Positions 48,971 to 60,075 of a stretch of DNA of 64,000 bases are shown piece after piece. The translations under genes were made by a program, and so were the position numbers. The notes beneath the pieces are model-generated. The model searched no databases and had not been told where the DNA came from. It was given only the letters and a program-made list of their open reading frames with translations. This stretch comes from Microvirga pakistanensis (GTDB lineage: Bacteria > Pseudomonadota > Alphaproteobacteria > Rhizobiales > Beijerinckiaceae), in assembly GCF_004458765.1 (NCBI RefSeq), contig NZ_SPJX01000186.1, forward strand, positions 62,001-126,000, read 5' to 3'. Positions within the stretch are counted from its first letter, which is position 1, and every line of letters begins with the position of its first letter.

Positions 48971-50293
48971 ATGGCGCCTCTTCCGCAGGAAATCATCCGC
49001 CGCAAGCGCGACGGCGGCACGCTCGAGGCCGACGAGATCGAGCACTTCATTCATGGGCTGACCTCGGGCGCCGTCTCGGAGGGCCAGGCGGCCTCCTTCG
49101 CCATGGCGATCTTCTTCCGTGGCCTGTCCGTGCCCGAGCGCGTCGCACTGACCCGCGCCATGATGCATTCGGGCGAAGTGCTGACATGGGACCTGCCGGG
49201 CCCTGTTCTCGACAAGCATTCCACCGGCGGCGTGGGCGACACGGTGAGCCTTGCGCTCGGCCCGGCCGTCGCAGCCTGCGGCGGCTACGTGCCGATGATC
49301 TCCGGTCGCGGGCTCGGACACACGGGCGGCACCCTCGACAAGTTCGATTCCATTCCGGGCTATGTCACGCAGCCCGACATCGACACCTTCCGGCGTGTCA
49401 CGCACGAGGTGGGCTGCGCCATCATCGGCCAGACGGCGGATCTCGCGCCGGCCGACAAGCGTCTCTACGCCATTCGCGACGTGACGGCGACGGTGGAATC
49501 CATCGATCTCATCACTGCGTCCATTCTGTCGAAGAAGCTGTCGGCAGGCCTTCAGGGCCTCGTGATGGACGTGAAGTTCGGCTCCGGCGCGTTCATGAAC
49601 AATGCAAAGGATGCGCGCGCCCTGGCCGAAAGCCTCGTGCTCGTCGCCAATGGCGCCGGTCTGCCGACGAGCGCCTTGCTGACCGACATGGATCAGCCCC
49701 TCGCGTCCGCCGCCGGAAACGCGGTGGAGATGGCCTATGCGGTCGATTATCTGACGGGACGCCGTCGTGAGAAGCGCTTCCACGAGGTGACGGTGGAGTT
49801 GTCCGCCGAGATGCTCGTGCTGGGCAGGATCGCTGCCGATATCCAAGAGGCCCGAACGAAGATCGAGCATGCGATTTCCTCCGGCAAGGCGGCCGAGGTC
49901 TTTCAGCGCATGGTGAAGGCCCTGGGTGGTCCCGCGGATTTCGTGGAGAGGCACGAGAAGCACCTGCAGGCTGCTCCCGTGATCCGCCCGGTTCGTGCGG
50001 AGCGCTCCGGCATCGTGCAGCGCATCGCGACGCGCGAGGTTGGTGTGGCCGTGGTGGCTCTGGGCGGCGGACGCACACGCCCGCAGGATCCGGTCGATCA
50101 TGCGGTCGGCCTGACCGAACTTGCTGGGATCGGCGCCATGGTCGACGGCAATCGTCCGCTCGCCATCGTGCATGCGCGCAGCGAGGAGGCGGCCGAGGCC
50201 GCCGCGCGCATGGTGCGCGCCGCCTACACTCTGGGTGATGCGAAGGCGGAACCCGGAGCCATGATTCTCGAACGTATCGGAGCAAAGTCTTGA
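48971..50293 (+). CDS. deoA: Thymidine phosphorylase
   Basis: Splits thymidine or deoxyuridine with phosphate into base and deoxyribose-1-phosphate. A 440-residue protein with the family signature GRGLGHTGGTLDKFDSIPG, the phosphate site DKHSTGGVGDTVSLAL, and MDVKFGSGAFM. With cdd upstream, it can release uracil and thymine from imported deoxynucleosides; the uracil can then be used by Upp. It starts one base after deoC and overlaps the next start by four bases. Confidence 0.95.
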   Translation: MAPLPQEIIRRKRDGGTLEADEIEHFIHGLTSGAVSEGQAASFAMAIFFRGLSVPERVALTRAMMHSGEVLTWDLPGPVLDKHSTGGVGDTVSLALGPAVAACGGYVPMISGRGLGHTGGTLDKFDSIPGYVTQPDIDTFRRVTHEVGCAIIGQTADLAPADKRLYAIRDVTATVESIDLITASILSKKLSAGLQGLVMDVKFGSGAFMNNAKDARALAESLVLVANGAGLPTSALLTDMDQPLASAAGNAVEMAYAVDYLTGRRREKRFHEVTVELSAEMLVLGRIAADIQEARTKIEHAISSGKAAEVFQRMVKALGGPADFVERHEKHLQAAPVIRPVRAERSGIVQRIATREVGVAVVALGGGRTRPQDPVDHAVGLTELAGIGAMVDGNRPLAIVHARSEEAAEAAARMVRAAYTLGDAKAEPGAMILERIGAKS

Positions 50294-51231
50294 GCCTTCT
50301 CGTCGCCGTCACCTGGGAAACACAGCCGTGGGTCGAGCGCTTCGCGCGCTATCTCCCCGGCCGCGCAATCGTCGTGCTGGGCGAGGAGTTCGACCGGAGC
50401 AAGATCCGCTACGTGGCGACCTGGGGGCCGAAGCCGGGGAGCCTTGATCGTCTGCCGAACCTGGAAGCGATCTTCTCGCTCGGCGCGGGCGTCGATCATC
50501 TCATGGGCTATCCCGGCCTTCCCGACGTGCCGGTCGTGCGCGTGGCGCAGGATGATCTCACCCATCGCATGAGCGAATACATGGTCATGCATTGCCTCAT
50601 GTATCTGCGCGACCACGCACGCTTCGCTGCCGCGCAGCGCGCCAAGCGCTGGGAAGAGGACCGTTCGCCGCCGATCGCGGCGGATGTTCGCGTCGGGATC
50701 ATGGGCTTCGGCGTGCTGGGGCAGGATGCTGCCAGGAAACTCAAGATGATGGGCTTCGACGTGGCGGGCTGGAGCCGCACGCCGAAAAGCGTGGACGGCT
50801 TCACGGTCTATTCGGGCGAGGGCGGATTGTCCGAGTTCCTGGCGCGCACGGACATCCTGATCAGCCTCGTTCCGCTCACGCCTGACACGCGCGGCATTCT
50901 CAACCGCACCCTGTTCGAAAAGCTCGCACGGGACGGCAGGCTCGGCGGCCCCATTCTCATCAATGCCGGCCGCGGCGGCCTTCAGGTGGAGAGAGACATC
51001 CTCGCCTGTCTCGACGACGGAACGCTCAAGGCCGCAACCCTCGACGTGTTCGAGGCGGAGCCGCTGCCGGAGGATTCCCCGCTCTGGGAGCATCCGCGCG
51101 TGACGATCACGCCGCATAACGCAGCCGTGAGCGAGCCCGAGGCGACGGCGCGCTACATCGCGGATCAGATCCACCGCCACGAGGCGGGCGAGCTATTCCA
51201 GAACATCGTGGATCGCGCACGAGGCTATTGA
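50290..51231 (+). CDS. 2-hydroxyacid dehydrogenase (GhrA-like)
   Basis: A 313-residue NAD(P)-dependent dehydrogenase related to glyoxylate/hydroxypyruvate reductase A. Nucleotide motif GIMGFGVLGQDAARKL, catalytic arginine in INAGRGGLQVE, glutamate in FEAEPLPEDSPLW and histidine in TPHNAA. The TTG start overlaps the deoA stop by four bases (TTGA), so it is the last gene of the nucleoside operon. Its substrate in this setting is unknown; a 2-oxoacid or semialdehyde arising from nucleoside breakdown is a guess. Confidence 0.88.
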   Translation: MSLLVAVTWETQPWVERFARYLPGRAIVVLGEEFDRSKIRYVATWGPKPGSLDRLPNLEAIFSLGAGVDHLMGYPGLPDVPVVRVAQDDLTHRMSEYMVMHCLMYLRDHARFAAAQRAKRWEEDRSPPIAADVRVGIMGFGVLGQDAARKLKMMGFDVAGWSRTPKSVDGFTVYSGEGGLSEFLARTDILISLVPLTPDTRGILNRTLFEKLARDGRLGGPILINAGRGGLQVERDILACLDDGTLKAATLDVFEAEPLPEDSPLWEHPRVTITPHNAAVSEPEATARYIADQIHRHEAGELFQNIVDRARGY

Positions 51232-51262
51232 GGTTATGGGGTGTCAGAGCACCCCGTAACCT
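51231..51262. terminator. Bidirectional hairpin where the two nucleoside operons meet
   Basis: AGGTTATGGGGTG (51231-51243) pairs with CACCCCGTAACCT (51250-51262), 13 bp with one G-T wobble and a six-base loop. It begins at the last base of the ghrA-like stop and overlaps the first codons at the end of the convergent TSUP gene, so it can end both transcripts. Confidence 0.8.
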
Positions 51263-52002
51263 TTCAATCCGTCCCACAGAAGCTTCAATGCCGTCAGCGT
51301 GAGCAACGTATAGCAGAGGCGGTAGAGCTGATTCTGATCGAGGCGCTCGTGCAGCCGGTAACCGGTCCAGACTCCGAGCGGGATGAGGGGCAGGCACAAC
51401 GCCATGAGGATCCAGAGCTGCGGTCCGGGCTTCGCCAGCATCAGCCACGGCACGGCTTTCATCAGGTTTCCCGCGGCGAAGAAGCTGCTGCTCGTTCCCG
51501 CATAGACCGCCTTCGGAAGCCCGAGGGGGAGAAGATACATGGCGACGGGCGGACCGCCGGAATGAGCCACCATGGATGTGATGCCCGATGCCGTTCCGGC
51601 GATCAAAGCCTTCAGCTTCGAGCGCGGCCGCTGAACGATCCTGCCGCCGCCGCGAAACCACAGGCCCGTGAAGATCAGCGTGATCAGCGCGATGAGGATC
51701 GCGAAGGTGGACCGGTCCACTACCGTCATGAGCATGAACCCGATCGCTGTGCCGAGGCCGAGGGCGGGCACCAGCAGCGCCAGATCGATCCTCGACCAGG
51801 TCTGCGGCCGCCAGTAATAAAGCGCGAAGGCATCCATCAGCACGAAGAGCGGCGCAAGAAGCGCGCCGGCGGTGATCGGGTCCATGACGAGGGACAAAAC
51901 CGGAATGCCGATGATGGCAAGTCCGCCGCCGAATGCTCCCTTCATGAAGGCGATGAGGAAGACCCCGAAGGCCGCGACGAGAAAAACGAACGGGTCGGGC
52001 AC
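51244..52002 (-). CDS. TSUP family sulfite/organic anion exporter (TauE/SafE-like)
   Basis: A 252-residue membrane protein with about seven or eight helices and the TSUP layout: GAFGGGLAIIGIPVLSL in the first half and the inverted repeat TASGITSMVAHSGGPPVAMYLLP in the second. The family moves sulfite, sulfoacetate and similar anions across the inner membrane; the substrate here is unknown. It starts with GTG at 52002, nine bases after the NlpC/P60 gene stop. Confidence 0.88.
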   Translation of the reverse strand: MPDPFVFLVAAFGVFLIAFMKGAFGGGLAIIGIPVLSLVMDPITAGALLAPLFVLMDAFALYYWRPQTWSRIDLALLVPALGLGTAIGFMLMTVVDRSTFAILIALITLIFTGLWFRGGGRIVQRPRSKLKALIAGTASGITSMVAHSGGPPVAMYLLPLGLPKAVYAGTSSSFFAAGNLMKAVPWLMLAKPGPQLWILMALCLPLIPLGVWTGYRLHERLDQNQLYRLCYTLLTLTALKLLWDGLKGYGVL

Positions 52003-52011
52003 GGCGGTTGC

Positions 52012-52860
52012 TTACAGGCGCTTGATGGAGCTGATCGGCCCGTAGCTGGTCCTGCGGATGCGTTCCTCGGCCACCGCGAGCGGCTCGATCATCACGGTCA
52101 TGCTGTGGCCGGTGGCGTGGATGAAGTTCGTCCCGTCGAGCATCAGGCCGACATGGCCTTTCCAGAACACCAGATCGCCGCGCCGGAGGCCGCTGAGATC
52201 GGGCTTGACCTCCACGGCGGTGCCGAGTTCGCTTTCCTGCATGTCGCTGTCGCGCGGGGCCTTGATGCCGGCGGCCGTCAGCGCGATCTGGGCAAGGCCT
52301 GAGCAATCGATGCCGAGGCTTGTCTTGCCGCCCCAGAGATAGGGCGTGTGCAGGAAGCGTTCGGCGACGCTCACGTAATCCGGCTCCCGCGCGTCGAGAG
52401 GGGCAAGATGGGGAGCGTAGACCCAGCCTCCATCGGCGAGGCGGGCATAGTCGCCCTCGGTGCCGGTGACGGCGAGCCTGGCGTTGAGGGTCAGGTAGTC
52501 CTGGTAGGGCAGCTTCAGGTTGGGACCCGGATAGACGAAGGTGCGGATGGCCGCGACCTTGTGCGTCGGCGCCGGCCCCGGGTTCCCCAGAGCGTCGCTC
52601 GGCAGATAGCCGACATAGCCGTCCTCGTGCAGTTGCACCCAGGCCCAGCCCTCGTGCTCGTCATAGACGCTCACGGCTTCCCCGAAGATCGCCTGCGTAT
52701 CGACCGGCGCCTCCCGCGAGGGATGGCGATGGAGAGGCGCGAAGGAGGCTGTGACGCGCCTCACCGTGCCCGCCGTATAGCGCTCGGCCTCCACCTGCCC
52801 GCGAAGCCTCTCGTCGGCGAGATCGGCGCGAACGGGGGTGATGCGGCGGTCGAAACTCAT
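52012..52860 (-). CDS. NlpC/P60 family cell-wall peptidase with SH3 domains
   Basis: A 282-residue protein with N-terminal bacterial SH3-like segments (about 15-140) and a C-terminal NlpC/P60 domain: catalytic cysteine in GIDCSGLAQIAL, histidine in WKGHVGLMLDG and third polar residue in NFIHATGHS. Such enzymes cut the peptide stems of peptidoglycan or free muropeptides; this one has no signal peptide, so it may act on recycled peptides in the cytoplasm. The ATG at 52860 follows AAGGAG by eight bases. Its upstream neighbour is leucyl aminopeptidase, in line with peptide recycling. Confidence 0.87.
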   Translation of the reverse strand: MSFDRRITPVRADLADERLRGQVEAERYTAGTVRRVTASFAPLHRHPSREAPVDTQAIFGEAVSVYDEHEGWAWVQLHEDGYVGYLPSDALGNPGPAPTHKVAAIRTFVYPGPNLKLPYQDYLTLNARLAVTGTEGDYARLADGGWVYAPHLAPLDAREPDYVSVAERFLHTPYLWGGKTSLGIDCSGLAQIALTAAGIKAPRDSDMQESELGTAVEVKPDLSGLRRGDLVFWKGHVGLMLDGTNFIHATGHSMTVMIEPLAVAEERIRRTSYGPISSIKRL

Positions 52861-52936
52861 CGAGACGGCTCCTTCAGAGGCGATGATGCTGTTTCCTATC
52901 GCTTCCGGCGCGAAAGCGCCAGCGACCGTGCGTCTC

Positions 52937-54319
52937 TCAGGACGCGTAGCGCCGCTTGAAAAGCGCATACATGAGGCGCGCGGCCTGGACCTCTCCGCCT
53001 TCCGGACGGGCCGGACGGGTCGCGCTGTTCCAGGCGAAGATGTCGAAATGCACATGCGCCTTGGCGTCGGACACGAACCGGCGCAGGAACAGGGCCGCGG
53101 TGATCGACCCGCCCATCGGGCCGCCCGTGTTGTTGATGTCGGCATACTTGGAATCGAGCTGGCTCTGGTAGGGGGCCCAGAGCGGCAGGCGCCATACCGG
53201 ATCGTTCACCTCCATTCCGGTGCGGGCGATCTCGAGCGCGAGTTCCTCGTCGTCCGTGTAGAAGGGCGGAAGCTCGGGGCCGAGGGCCACGCGAGCGGCG
53301 CCCGTGAGCGTCGCGAAATCGACGATGAGTTCCGGCTTCTCCTCATCGGCCAGCGCCAGCGCATCGGCGAGGATGAGGCGGCCCTCCGCATCCGTGTTGC
53401 CGATCTCGACCGTGATCCCCTTGCGGCTTTTCAGAATGTCGCCCGGGCGGAAGGCGTTGCTGGAGATCGCGTTCTCGACGGCGGGAATGAGCACGCGCAG
53501 GCGCACAGGAAGTTTGGCGCCCATGATCATGTCGGCGAGAGCAAGCGCCGCGGCCGCACCGCCCATGTCCTTGCGCATCAGCAGCATGGACGAGGCGGGC
53601 TTGATGTCGAGCCCGCCCGTGTCGAAGGCCACGCCCTTGCCGACCAGGGTGATGCGTGGCGCATCCGCGTCGCCCCAGGTGAAGTCGATGAGGCGCGGCG
53701 CCGTCTCCGACGCACGGCCGACGGCGTGGATCATCGGGAAGTTCTGCTTCAGGAGATCGTCGCCGACGATGCTGGTGAATTGCGCGCCATGTGCGTCCGC
53801 AACCTCCCGGGCGGCCGCCTCGATTCCGTCGGGGCCGAGATCGTTCGTCGGCGTGTTGACGAGATCGCGGCTGCGGAACACCGCGTTGGCGATCCGCGTC
53901 ACCTCGTCCGCGTCCACGCCTTGCGGCACGACGAGACGCACGGATTTCTCCGAGCGCTTGCGGTAGCGGGTGAAGCCATAGGAGCCGAGGATCCATGCGA
54001 GCGCGGCGAGCGCCGCGTCCGGCGCTGCGGTTTCAAAGCGATAGACGCCCTCCGGCAGAATCGTCGGGAGCTTGCCGACGGCAAAAGGATCGCGATGCCT
54101 GGCATCGTCATTCGCAAGGCCGAAGGCCACGCCGAACAGGTTGCCGTCCGCATCCGGGAGCAGGCAATGGCTGCCCGCCTTGCCCTCGAACCCTTGAGCC
54201 CTCGCGAAACCCTGCGCCACCTTCGGGAGTTGCGCGGAGATGCCGCTCCACGTGCTCTCCGTCACGAGCCAGATCGGAAGCGAGTTGTCGGCGGACGTGG
54301 CCAGAAGAGGATGGGGCAT
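52937..54319 (-). CDS. Leucyl aminopeptidase family (M17) protein
   Basis: A 460-residue dinuclear-zinc aminopeptidase. The M17 signature NTDAEGRL is intact, with metal ligands in LVGKGVAFDTGGLDIK (Lys, Asp) and MLLMRKDMGGAAA. Shorter than E. coli PepA (503), mainly in the N-terminal domain. It removes N-terminal residues from peptides in the cytoplasm. It is 28 bases after dgoK and 76 before the NlpC/P60 gene, so these probably share a transcript. Confidence 0.93.
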   Translation of the reverse strand: MPHPLLATSADNSLPIWLVTESTWSGISAQLPKVAQGFARAQGFEGKAGSHCLLPDADGNLFGVAFGLANDDARHRDPFAVGKLPTILPEGVYRFETAAPDAALAALAWILGSYGFTRYRKRSEKSVRLVVPQGVDADEVTRIANAVFRSRDLVNTPTNDLGPDGIEAAAREVADAHGAQFTSIVGDDLLKQNFPMIHAVGRASETAPRLIDFTWGDADAPRITLVGKGVAFDTGGLDIKPASSMLLMRKDMGGAAAALALADMIMGAKLPVRLRVLIPAVENAISSNAFRPGDILKSRKGITVEIGNTDAEGRLILADALALADEEKPELIVDFATLTGAARVALGPELPPFYTDDEELALEIARTGMEVNDPVWRLPLWAPYQSQLDSKYADINNTGGPMGGSITAALFLRRFVSDAKAHVHFDIFAWNSATRPARPEGGEVQAARLMYALFKRRYAS

Positions 54320-54347
54320 GGCTTTGACCTGCGAGAAGTGTGAGCGT

Positions 54348-55259
54348 TCAGCGTTGAAAATGCTGGTGCACGATGCGCGTGAGACCGGCCAGAAGAGCCT
54401 GCTGCGGGTTCTTCAGTTCGGTCGTGATGCCAAGACGGCCGAGGGCATGGGCATAAAGATCCGCGCGGGCGCGGTCGGCCAGGATGGTGACCGAGGAGGG
54501 GCGGCCGAATTGTGCGAGCGCCCCGTTGATTTCGTCGCCCGTGAGAAGGCCGGAGAGATAGGGTGCGAGCAGATTGCTCGCCATGCGCCCGGATACCACG
54601 GCGGCCCGTGCGCCGAACAGAAGGTGAAGAAGCCCCACGCGGGCAGCGCCCTGTGCGCCGCCATTGCGCTCCGCCGCATCGAGGCCCATGTCGAAGCCCT
54701 TCTGGTCGGAGGGCTCCGTCGCCGGGCGTCCGATCATGGAATGCTCGCGCAGGAGCGCATACATCTCGCCGGTCATGGAGGTGGCGAAACGCTCGATGCG
54801 CCCGCCGCGCATCAGAATCCATTTGGGATGCGTCCCGGCCGAGCACACGAGGCCGTTCTCGACGCCCGCGCCGAGTGCCAGCGTTTCCTCGCCGCGCATC
54901 ACGTCCGCCGCCCCGGGAGCGGGCTCGCAGAAGAGGCCTGGAACGATATGGGCTTTGCGTCCATTGGAGAGGTCGACCGGAATCAGTGCCCGCGCGATCT
55001 CGGCGGGGCCCGCAGGGCAGGAGGCATAAGGCGCTTCCTGCCATCCCTCGCGGCTTCCGACCATGCCGACGAGCAGCACGGGCGCATTCGGCTCGGCCTC
55101 GAGCCAGCGCCCGCATTGCCGCAGGAACACGTCGCGGTGCTGTCCCTTCTGGAGAGCGGAGACGCCCTCGTCCGACGAGACCTGGTCGAGAATGGTTTCG
55201 TTCTCGATCAGGTAGCCACGAAAGCGGGTCGTTCCCCAGTCGGCCACGATGAAGCGCAC
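54348..55259 (-). CDS. dgoK: 2-dehydro-3-deoxygalactonokinase
   Basis: Phosphorylates 2-keto-3-deoxygalactonate in the De Ley-Doudoroff route of galactose breakdown. The 303-residue protein has the family start RFIVADWGTTRFRGYLI (phosphate loop WGTT), MVGSREGWQEAPYASCPAG and the CSAGTHPKWILM segment. It begins with GTG at 55259 after AAGGA. The partner aldolase and the other galactonate genes are missing here, so it is an orphan lying 47 bases after upp in a pyrimidine-salvage operon. Confidence 0.88.
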   Translation of the reverse strand: MRFIVADWGTTRFRGYLIENETILDQVSSDEGVSALQKGQHRDVFLRQCGRWLEAEPNAPVLLVGMVGSREGWQEAPYASCPAGPAEIARALIPVDLSNGRKAHIVPGLFCEPAPGAADVMRGEETLALGAGVENGLVCSAGTHPKWILMRGGRIERFATSMTGEMYALLREHSMIGRPATEPSDQKGFDMGLDAAERNGGAQGAARVGLLHLLFGARAAVVSGRMASNLLAPYLSGLLTGDEINGALAQFGRPSSVTILADRARADLYAHALGRLGITTELKNPQQALLAGLTRIVHQHFQR

Positions 55260-55306
55260 GGCGTCGATCCTTGTTTCACCCCGTCAACAGCTAACAGAGC
55301 GGGGCT

Positions 55307-55936
55307 TCAGCGCGTTCCATACATGCGGTCGCCGGCATCGCCCAGACCCGGCACGATATAGCCGTGGTCATTGAGGCGCTCGTCGATGGAGGCGGTCCAG
55401 ATATGCACGTCCGGATGGGCGCTGCGCAGCCGCTCGATACCCTCGGGCGCCGCCAGCAGGCAGACGAAGCGAAGGTCCTTTGCGCCGCGCTCCTTCAGGC
55501 GCTCGATGGCGGCCACGGCCGAGTTGGCGGTGGCGAGCATCGGATCGAGCACCAGCACCATGCGGTCGGCGAGATCCGACGGAGCCTTGAAGTAGTATTC
55601 CACGGCCTGGAGCGATTCCGGATCGCGGTAGAGGCCGATATGCGCCACGCGCGCTGCGGGAACGAGGGTGAGCATGCCGTCGAGGAAGCCGACGCCCGCC
55701 CGCAGGATGGGGGCGAAGACGAGCTTCTTGCCGGCGATCTGCACGCCTTCCATCCTGGTGAGCGGCGTGTCGATCTCGATGCGCTCCATGGGCAGGTCGC
55801 GGGTGACCTCGTAGCAGAGGAGCATGCCGATCTCGTTGAGGAGCTGGCGGAACCCTTTGGTGGAACGCTGCTTGTCGCGCATCAGGGTCAGCTTGTGCTG
55901 AACCAGCGGATGACCGACCACCGTCACGCCTTCCAT
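55307..55936 (-). CDS. upp: Uracil phosphoribosyltransferase
   Basis: Makes UMP from uracil and PRPP. The 209-residue protein has the family length and blocks: [11 protein letters not shown], the PRPP-binding [18 protein letters not shown], and the uracil-contacting C-terminus [17 protein letters not shown]. The ATG at 55936 ([10 protein letters not shown]) has GGAGGA six bases upstream; in-frame starts at 55942 and 55975 are possible but worse placed. The yeast URC route uses an Upp-type enzyme (Urc6), and here upp follows the URC4-like and URC1-like genes, so it may serve breakdown rather than salvage alone. Confidence 0.95.
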   Translation of the reverse strand: MEGVTVVGHPLVQHKLTLMRDKQRSTKGFRQLLNEIGMLLCYEVTRDLPMERIEIDTPLTRMEGVQIAGKKLVFAPILRAGVGFLDGMLTLVPAARVAHIGLYRDPESLQAVEYYFKAPSDLADRMVLVLDPMLATANSAVAAIERLKERGAKDLRFVCLLAAPEGIERLRSAHPDVHIWTASIDERLNDHGYIVPGLGDAGDRMYGTR

Positions 55937-55971
55937 GCTCATTCCTCCCTCGGTCGTCATAGGCTCAATCA

Positions 55972-57264
55972 TCAAAACACCGTTCCGTCACTGATCACGC
56001 TGAGAGGCGGCGAACCGTCGCCGCGTTTCTCCTTGGCCAACCGGCGCCCTGTCGCCCAGGTGCCGCCTTCGAGCGCCTTCGCGAGGGGAAAGTCCTCAGC
56101 GGAAAACCCGAGCCGGGCGCGGATCGGATCGGCAATGCGGTCCAAAAGGGCAACCGTCAAGGCCCGCCATTCCACGACGAGGCTGGAATCCACCGCATGT
56201 GCGCGGCGTGCGTCTTCCGAGTCTTTCAGGGCGATCACGCCGGTATCGAGAAACAGGCCGCCATTGCGGTATTCCGGCAGGCCGGTGAGACCGTTGATGT
56301 CGGTGACCGTGTAACCCGCCCATTCCAGGGGCTCGATCAGCGAATAGGAAAGCCACTGGGACAATTTGTGGAAGGGGATGAGGCCCTTCGTGGCGTCGGG
56401 CGCCTCGACCAGGGGGTGGCGCCAAGTATCCCCGAGATCGACGCCGCCCAAAGTGATCCGGCCGGGCCAGATCGGACCCAGATGGGTGAGAAGCGCCTCG
56501 AGGATCGATGGAGCCGTGACCGTCTCGTCCTCGGCGCCCGCCACGATCACATCGACGAGGCCGCCGGGGCGGGGATCGTCCACCTGTCCGAAGATGTCCG
56601 GGTTCGTGGCCACCACCCGCCCGAGGCGGTTCAGAAGGGCGGCGCGCCCCTCCAGCCCGACGAGCGGATTGTCCGCCGAGACCTGGAAGCCCTCGGCCAG
56701 ATCCTCAGGCGTCAGGGCCATCAGCACGTCCGCGTCGACGCGGAAGGGATCTTCCGGCCTGCTCGAGAACGCCCCGCTCACGAACATGTCGAGGCTCGCC
56801 ACCGCCAGGCCCTCGGAGCGGGCGTAGGTCTCCCCCGTGCGGCCCTCCTGATAACGCCATTGCGGGCCCGCGCCCGCATCGAGCAGCACGGACACGATGG
56901 CAAGGTCGAAGGCGGAGCGCGCCATCTCGCCCGCATTCGACCACCGCGCGCCGTGCATCACCGCCCCCCAGCGGTCATGGCCGCCGGCCGAGAAATGCCG
57001 CCAGCGCGCGTGGAAGGGGATCTCCAGGGACGGATAGGCCTCGCGGATCGTCGCCACCACCTCGTCGGCGCAGGCCTCCAGGCGGCTCAAGTTCACCGTG
57101 AAATGCTGCAGACGGCCTTCGAGGCCCGCCTCCAGCAGCTGGTGGGACCGCTCGCGCACTGCCGCTGCCGTCAGGAGCTTGCGGGCGGCTTGGGTCTCGG
57201 GGGACAAATCAGGCTGGTCCGTCAAGCGTGTCTCCGGGGCTCTCAAGTGGAGAAGCGATAGCAT
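55972..57264 (-). CDS. URC4/urg3 family protein (DUF1688)
   Basis: A 430-residue protein of the DUF1688 family, the bacterial relative of yeast URC4 and fungal urg3. Its reaction is not established. Recognised by its place between a URC1-type protein and upp and by family-typical blocks such as [46 protein letters not shown] and [16 protein letters not shown]. It has no signal peptide, P-loop or clear catalytic motif that I can assign. Genetic work in Lachancea kluyveri linked URC4 to uracil breakdown alongside URC1 and URC6. Confidence 0.88.
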   Translation of the reverse strand: MLSLLHLRAPETRLTDQPDLSPETQAARKLLTAAAVRERSHQLLEAGLEGRLQHFTVNLSRLEACADEVVATIREAYPSLEIPFHARWRHFSAGGHDRWGAVMHGARWSNAGEMARSAFDLAIVSVLLDAGAGPQWRYQEGRTGETYARSEGLAVASLDMFVSGAFSSRPEDPFRVDADVLMALTPEDLAEGFQVSADNPLVGLEGRAALLNRLGRVVATNPDIFGQVDDPRPGGLVDVIVAGAEDETVTAPSILEALLTHLGPIWPGRITLGGVDLGDTWRHPLVEAPDATKGLIPFHKLSQWLSYSLIEPLEWAGYTVTDINGLTGLPEYRNGGLFLDTGVIALKDSEDARRAHAVDSSLVVEWRALTVALLDRIADPIRARLGFSAEDFPLAKALEGGTWATGRRLAKEKRGDGSPPLSVISDGTVF

Positions 57265-57312
57265 AGACTCAGCGCCGCCAGCACTTGCAAGCCCAGCCGG
57301 TTGTGGAGAAGG

Positions 57313-58575
<1,263 letters not shown>

Positions 58576-58717
58576 GAATGATCTTCCACGCGAGAACGGG
58601 AAGACTCCCCCAACGATCGTCAGGAAAGTCTCCTTACGATCCTTGGCAGACTGGGCCAAAGTCGCGGTGCCGTCAACGGCTTAAGATTGTCCGGTCGTGT
58701 AGCCGGATCATCCCGTC

Positions 58718-58797
58718 ATCCCCGGACTTGTTCCGGGGATCCACGTCTTTGAGGCGTGGCGGTTCTCAAGGCGTGGACGGCCGGGTCAAGCCCGGCC
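58718..58797. repeat. Composite palindromic repeat between deoB and URC1-type gene
   Basis: Three hairpins in a row: ATCCCCGGA/TCCGGGGAT (58718-58726 and 58732-58740, loop CTTGT), CCACG/CGTGG (58741-58745 and 58755-58759), and GGCCGGG/CCCGGCC (58779-58785 and 58791-58797, loop TCAAG). The first and third resemble the hairpins at 20728 and 41161. It fills most of the gap between deoB and the URC1-type gene and could uncouple their expression. Confidence 0.75.
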
Positions 58798-58810
58798 ATG
58801 ACGAGAGGGG

Positions 58811-60031
58811 TCAAATCCAGGATCGCCCCTTGCCGGGATTGACGACACCCAGATGGGCCAGGACGCTCGCCCCGATATCGGCAAAGCTCTCGCGTCTTCC
58901 GATGCTGCCTGGCTTGACGCCGGGTCCGAAGCACAGGATCGGCACATGCTCGCGCGTGTGGTCCGTCCCGTGCCAGGACGGGTCGTTGCCGTGGTCGGCC
59001 GTGATGATGACGAGGTCGCCTTCCTTCAGCACGGCCTCGATTTCGGGCACGCGCCTGTCGAAGGCCTCGAGCGCCGCCGCATAGCCGGGAATGTCGCGGC
59101 GGTGGCCGAACTCGCTGTCGAAATCCACCAGATTGGCAAAGACGAAGCCACCCTCAGGCAGAGTCCGCATGGCGTCGATGGCGGCGGACAGGCAGGCATC
59201 GTTGCCGTTGGGCTTCACCTCCGTGCCGGTGCTGCGATGGGCGAAGATGTCGCCGATCTTGCCGACGGTCACCACCGCGTGGCCGGCCTCGGTCAGCGTG
59301 TCGAGGATGGTGGCGGCGGGCGGAGGTGTCGCGAAATCCTTCCGGTTGCCCGTGCGTTTGAAGCCGGTCTCCGGGGTGCCCTGGAACGGCCGCGCGATCA
59401 CGCGGCCGATCTTGTACTCGTCGCACAACTCGCGTCCGATCCGGCAGAGATCATAAAGGCGCTGAAGGCCGAAGAACTCTTCATGTGCGGCGATCTGCAG
59501 CACGCTGTCCACGGACGTGTAGCAGATCGGCTTTCCGGTGCGCAGATGCTCCACCGCGAATTCCTCGATGATGGCGGTTCCGGAGGCGTGCTTGTTGCCG
59601 AGGATCCCGGGCAAGTGGCCGCGCTCGATGAGCGCGTTCGTCAGCTTCTCCGGGAAAGCCGGAACCGTGTTGGGGAAATACCCCCAGTCGAAGTCGACCG
59701 GAACGCCGGCGATCTCCCAATGGCCGGACGGAGTGTCCTTGCCGTTGGACGTTTCGACGCCGTAGCCCCAGGCTCCCCTGACGGCCTCCCGTGGCGCGAG
59801 ATTCGGCGGCATGCGGCCCGTGGAGGCCTCGCAGGCCAAGCCCAGTCCCGAGGCGCTCATGAACGGCAGGTGGAGCGGACCCTGGCGCAGGCCGGGCTGG
59901 TCGCCCCGTCCCTCAGCGCAGGCCTCGGCGATGTGGCCCACGGTGTCGGATCCGGCATCGCCATAGGCGGCCGCATCTTCCGCTCCGCCGATGCCGACGG
60001 AATCGAGCACGATGAGGAGAGCGCGAGCCAT
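58811..60031 (-). CDS. deoB: Phosphopentomutase
   Basis: Interconverts (deoxy)ribose-1-phosphate and 5-phosphate. The 406-residue protein is an alkaline-phosphatase-superfamily metalloenzyme: metal aspartate in [12 protein letters not shown], phospho-accepting threonine in [10 protein letters not shown], and later ligands in [11 protein letters not shown] and [11 protein letters not shown]. It supplies DeoC, encoded in the other operon, with substrate from DeoA and the purine phosphorylase. The start at 60031 follows GAAGGA. It is separated by about 235 bases of repeat-rich DNA from the URC1-type gene on the same strand. Confidence 0.95.
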   Translation of the reverse strand: MARALLIVLDSVGIGGAEDAAAYGDAGSDTVGHIAEACAEGRGDQPGLRQGPLHLPFMSASGLGLACEASTGRMPPNLAPREAVRGAWGYGVETSNGKDTPSGHWEIAGVPVDFDWGYFPNTVPAFPEKLTNALIERGHLPGILGNKHASGTAIIEEFAVEHLRTGKPICYTSVDSVLQIAAHEEFFGLQRLYDLCRIGRELCDEYKIGRVIARPFQGTPETGFKRTGNRKDFATPPPAATILDTLTEAGHAVVTVGKIGDIFAHRSTGTEVKPNGNDACLSAAIDAMRTLPEGGFVFANLVDFDSEFGHRRDIPGYAAALEAFDRRVPEIEAVLKEGDLVIITADHGNDPSWHGTDHTREHVPILCFGPGVKPGSIGRRESFADIGASVLAHLGVVNPGKGRSWI

Positions 60032-60075
60032 GGAAGCTGGTCCTTCAAGCCGTTGGAATCACGATTGATACGGCA

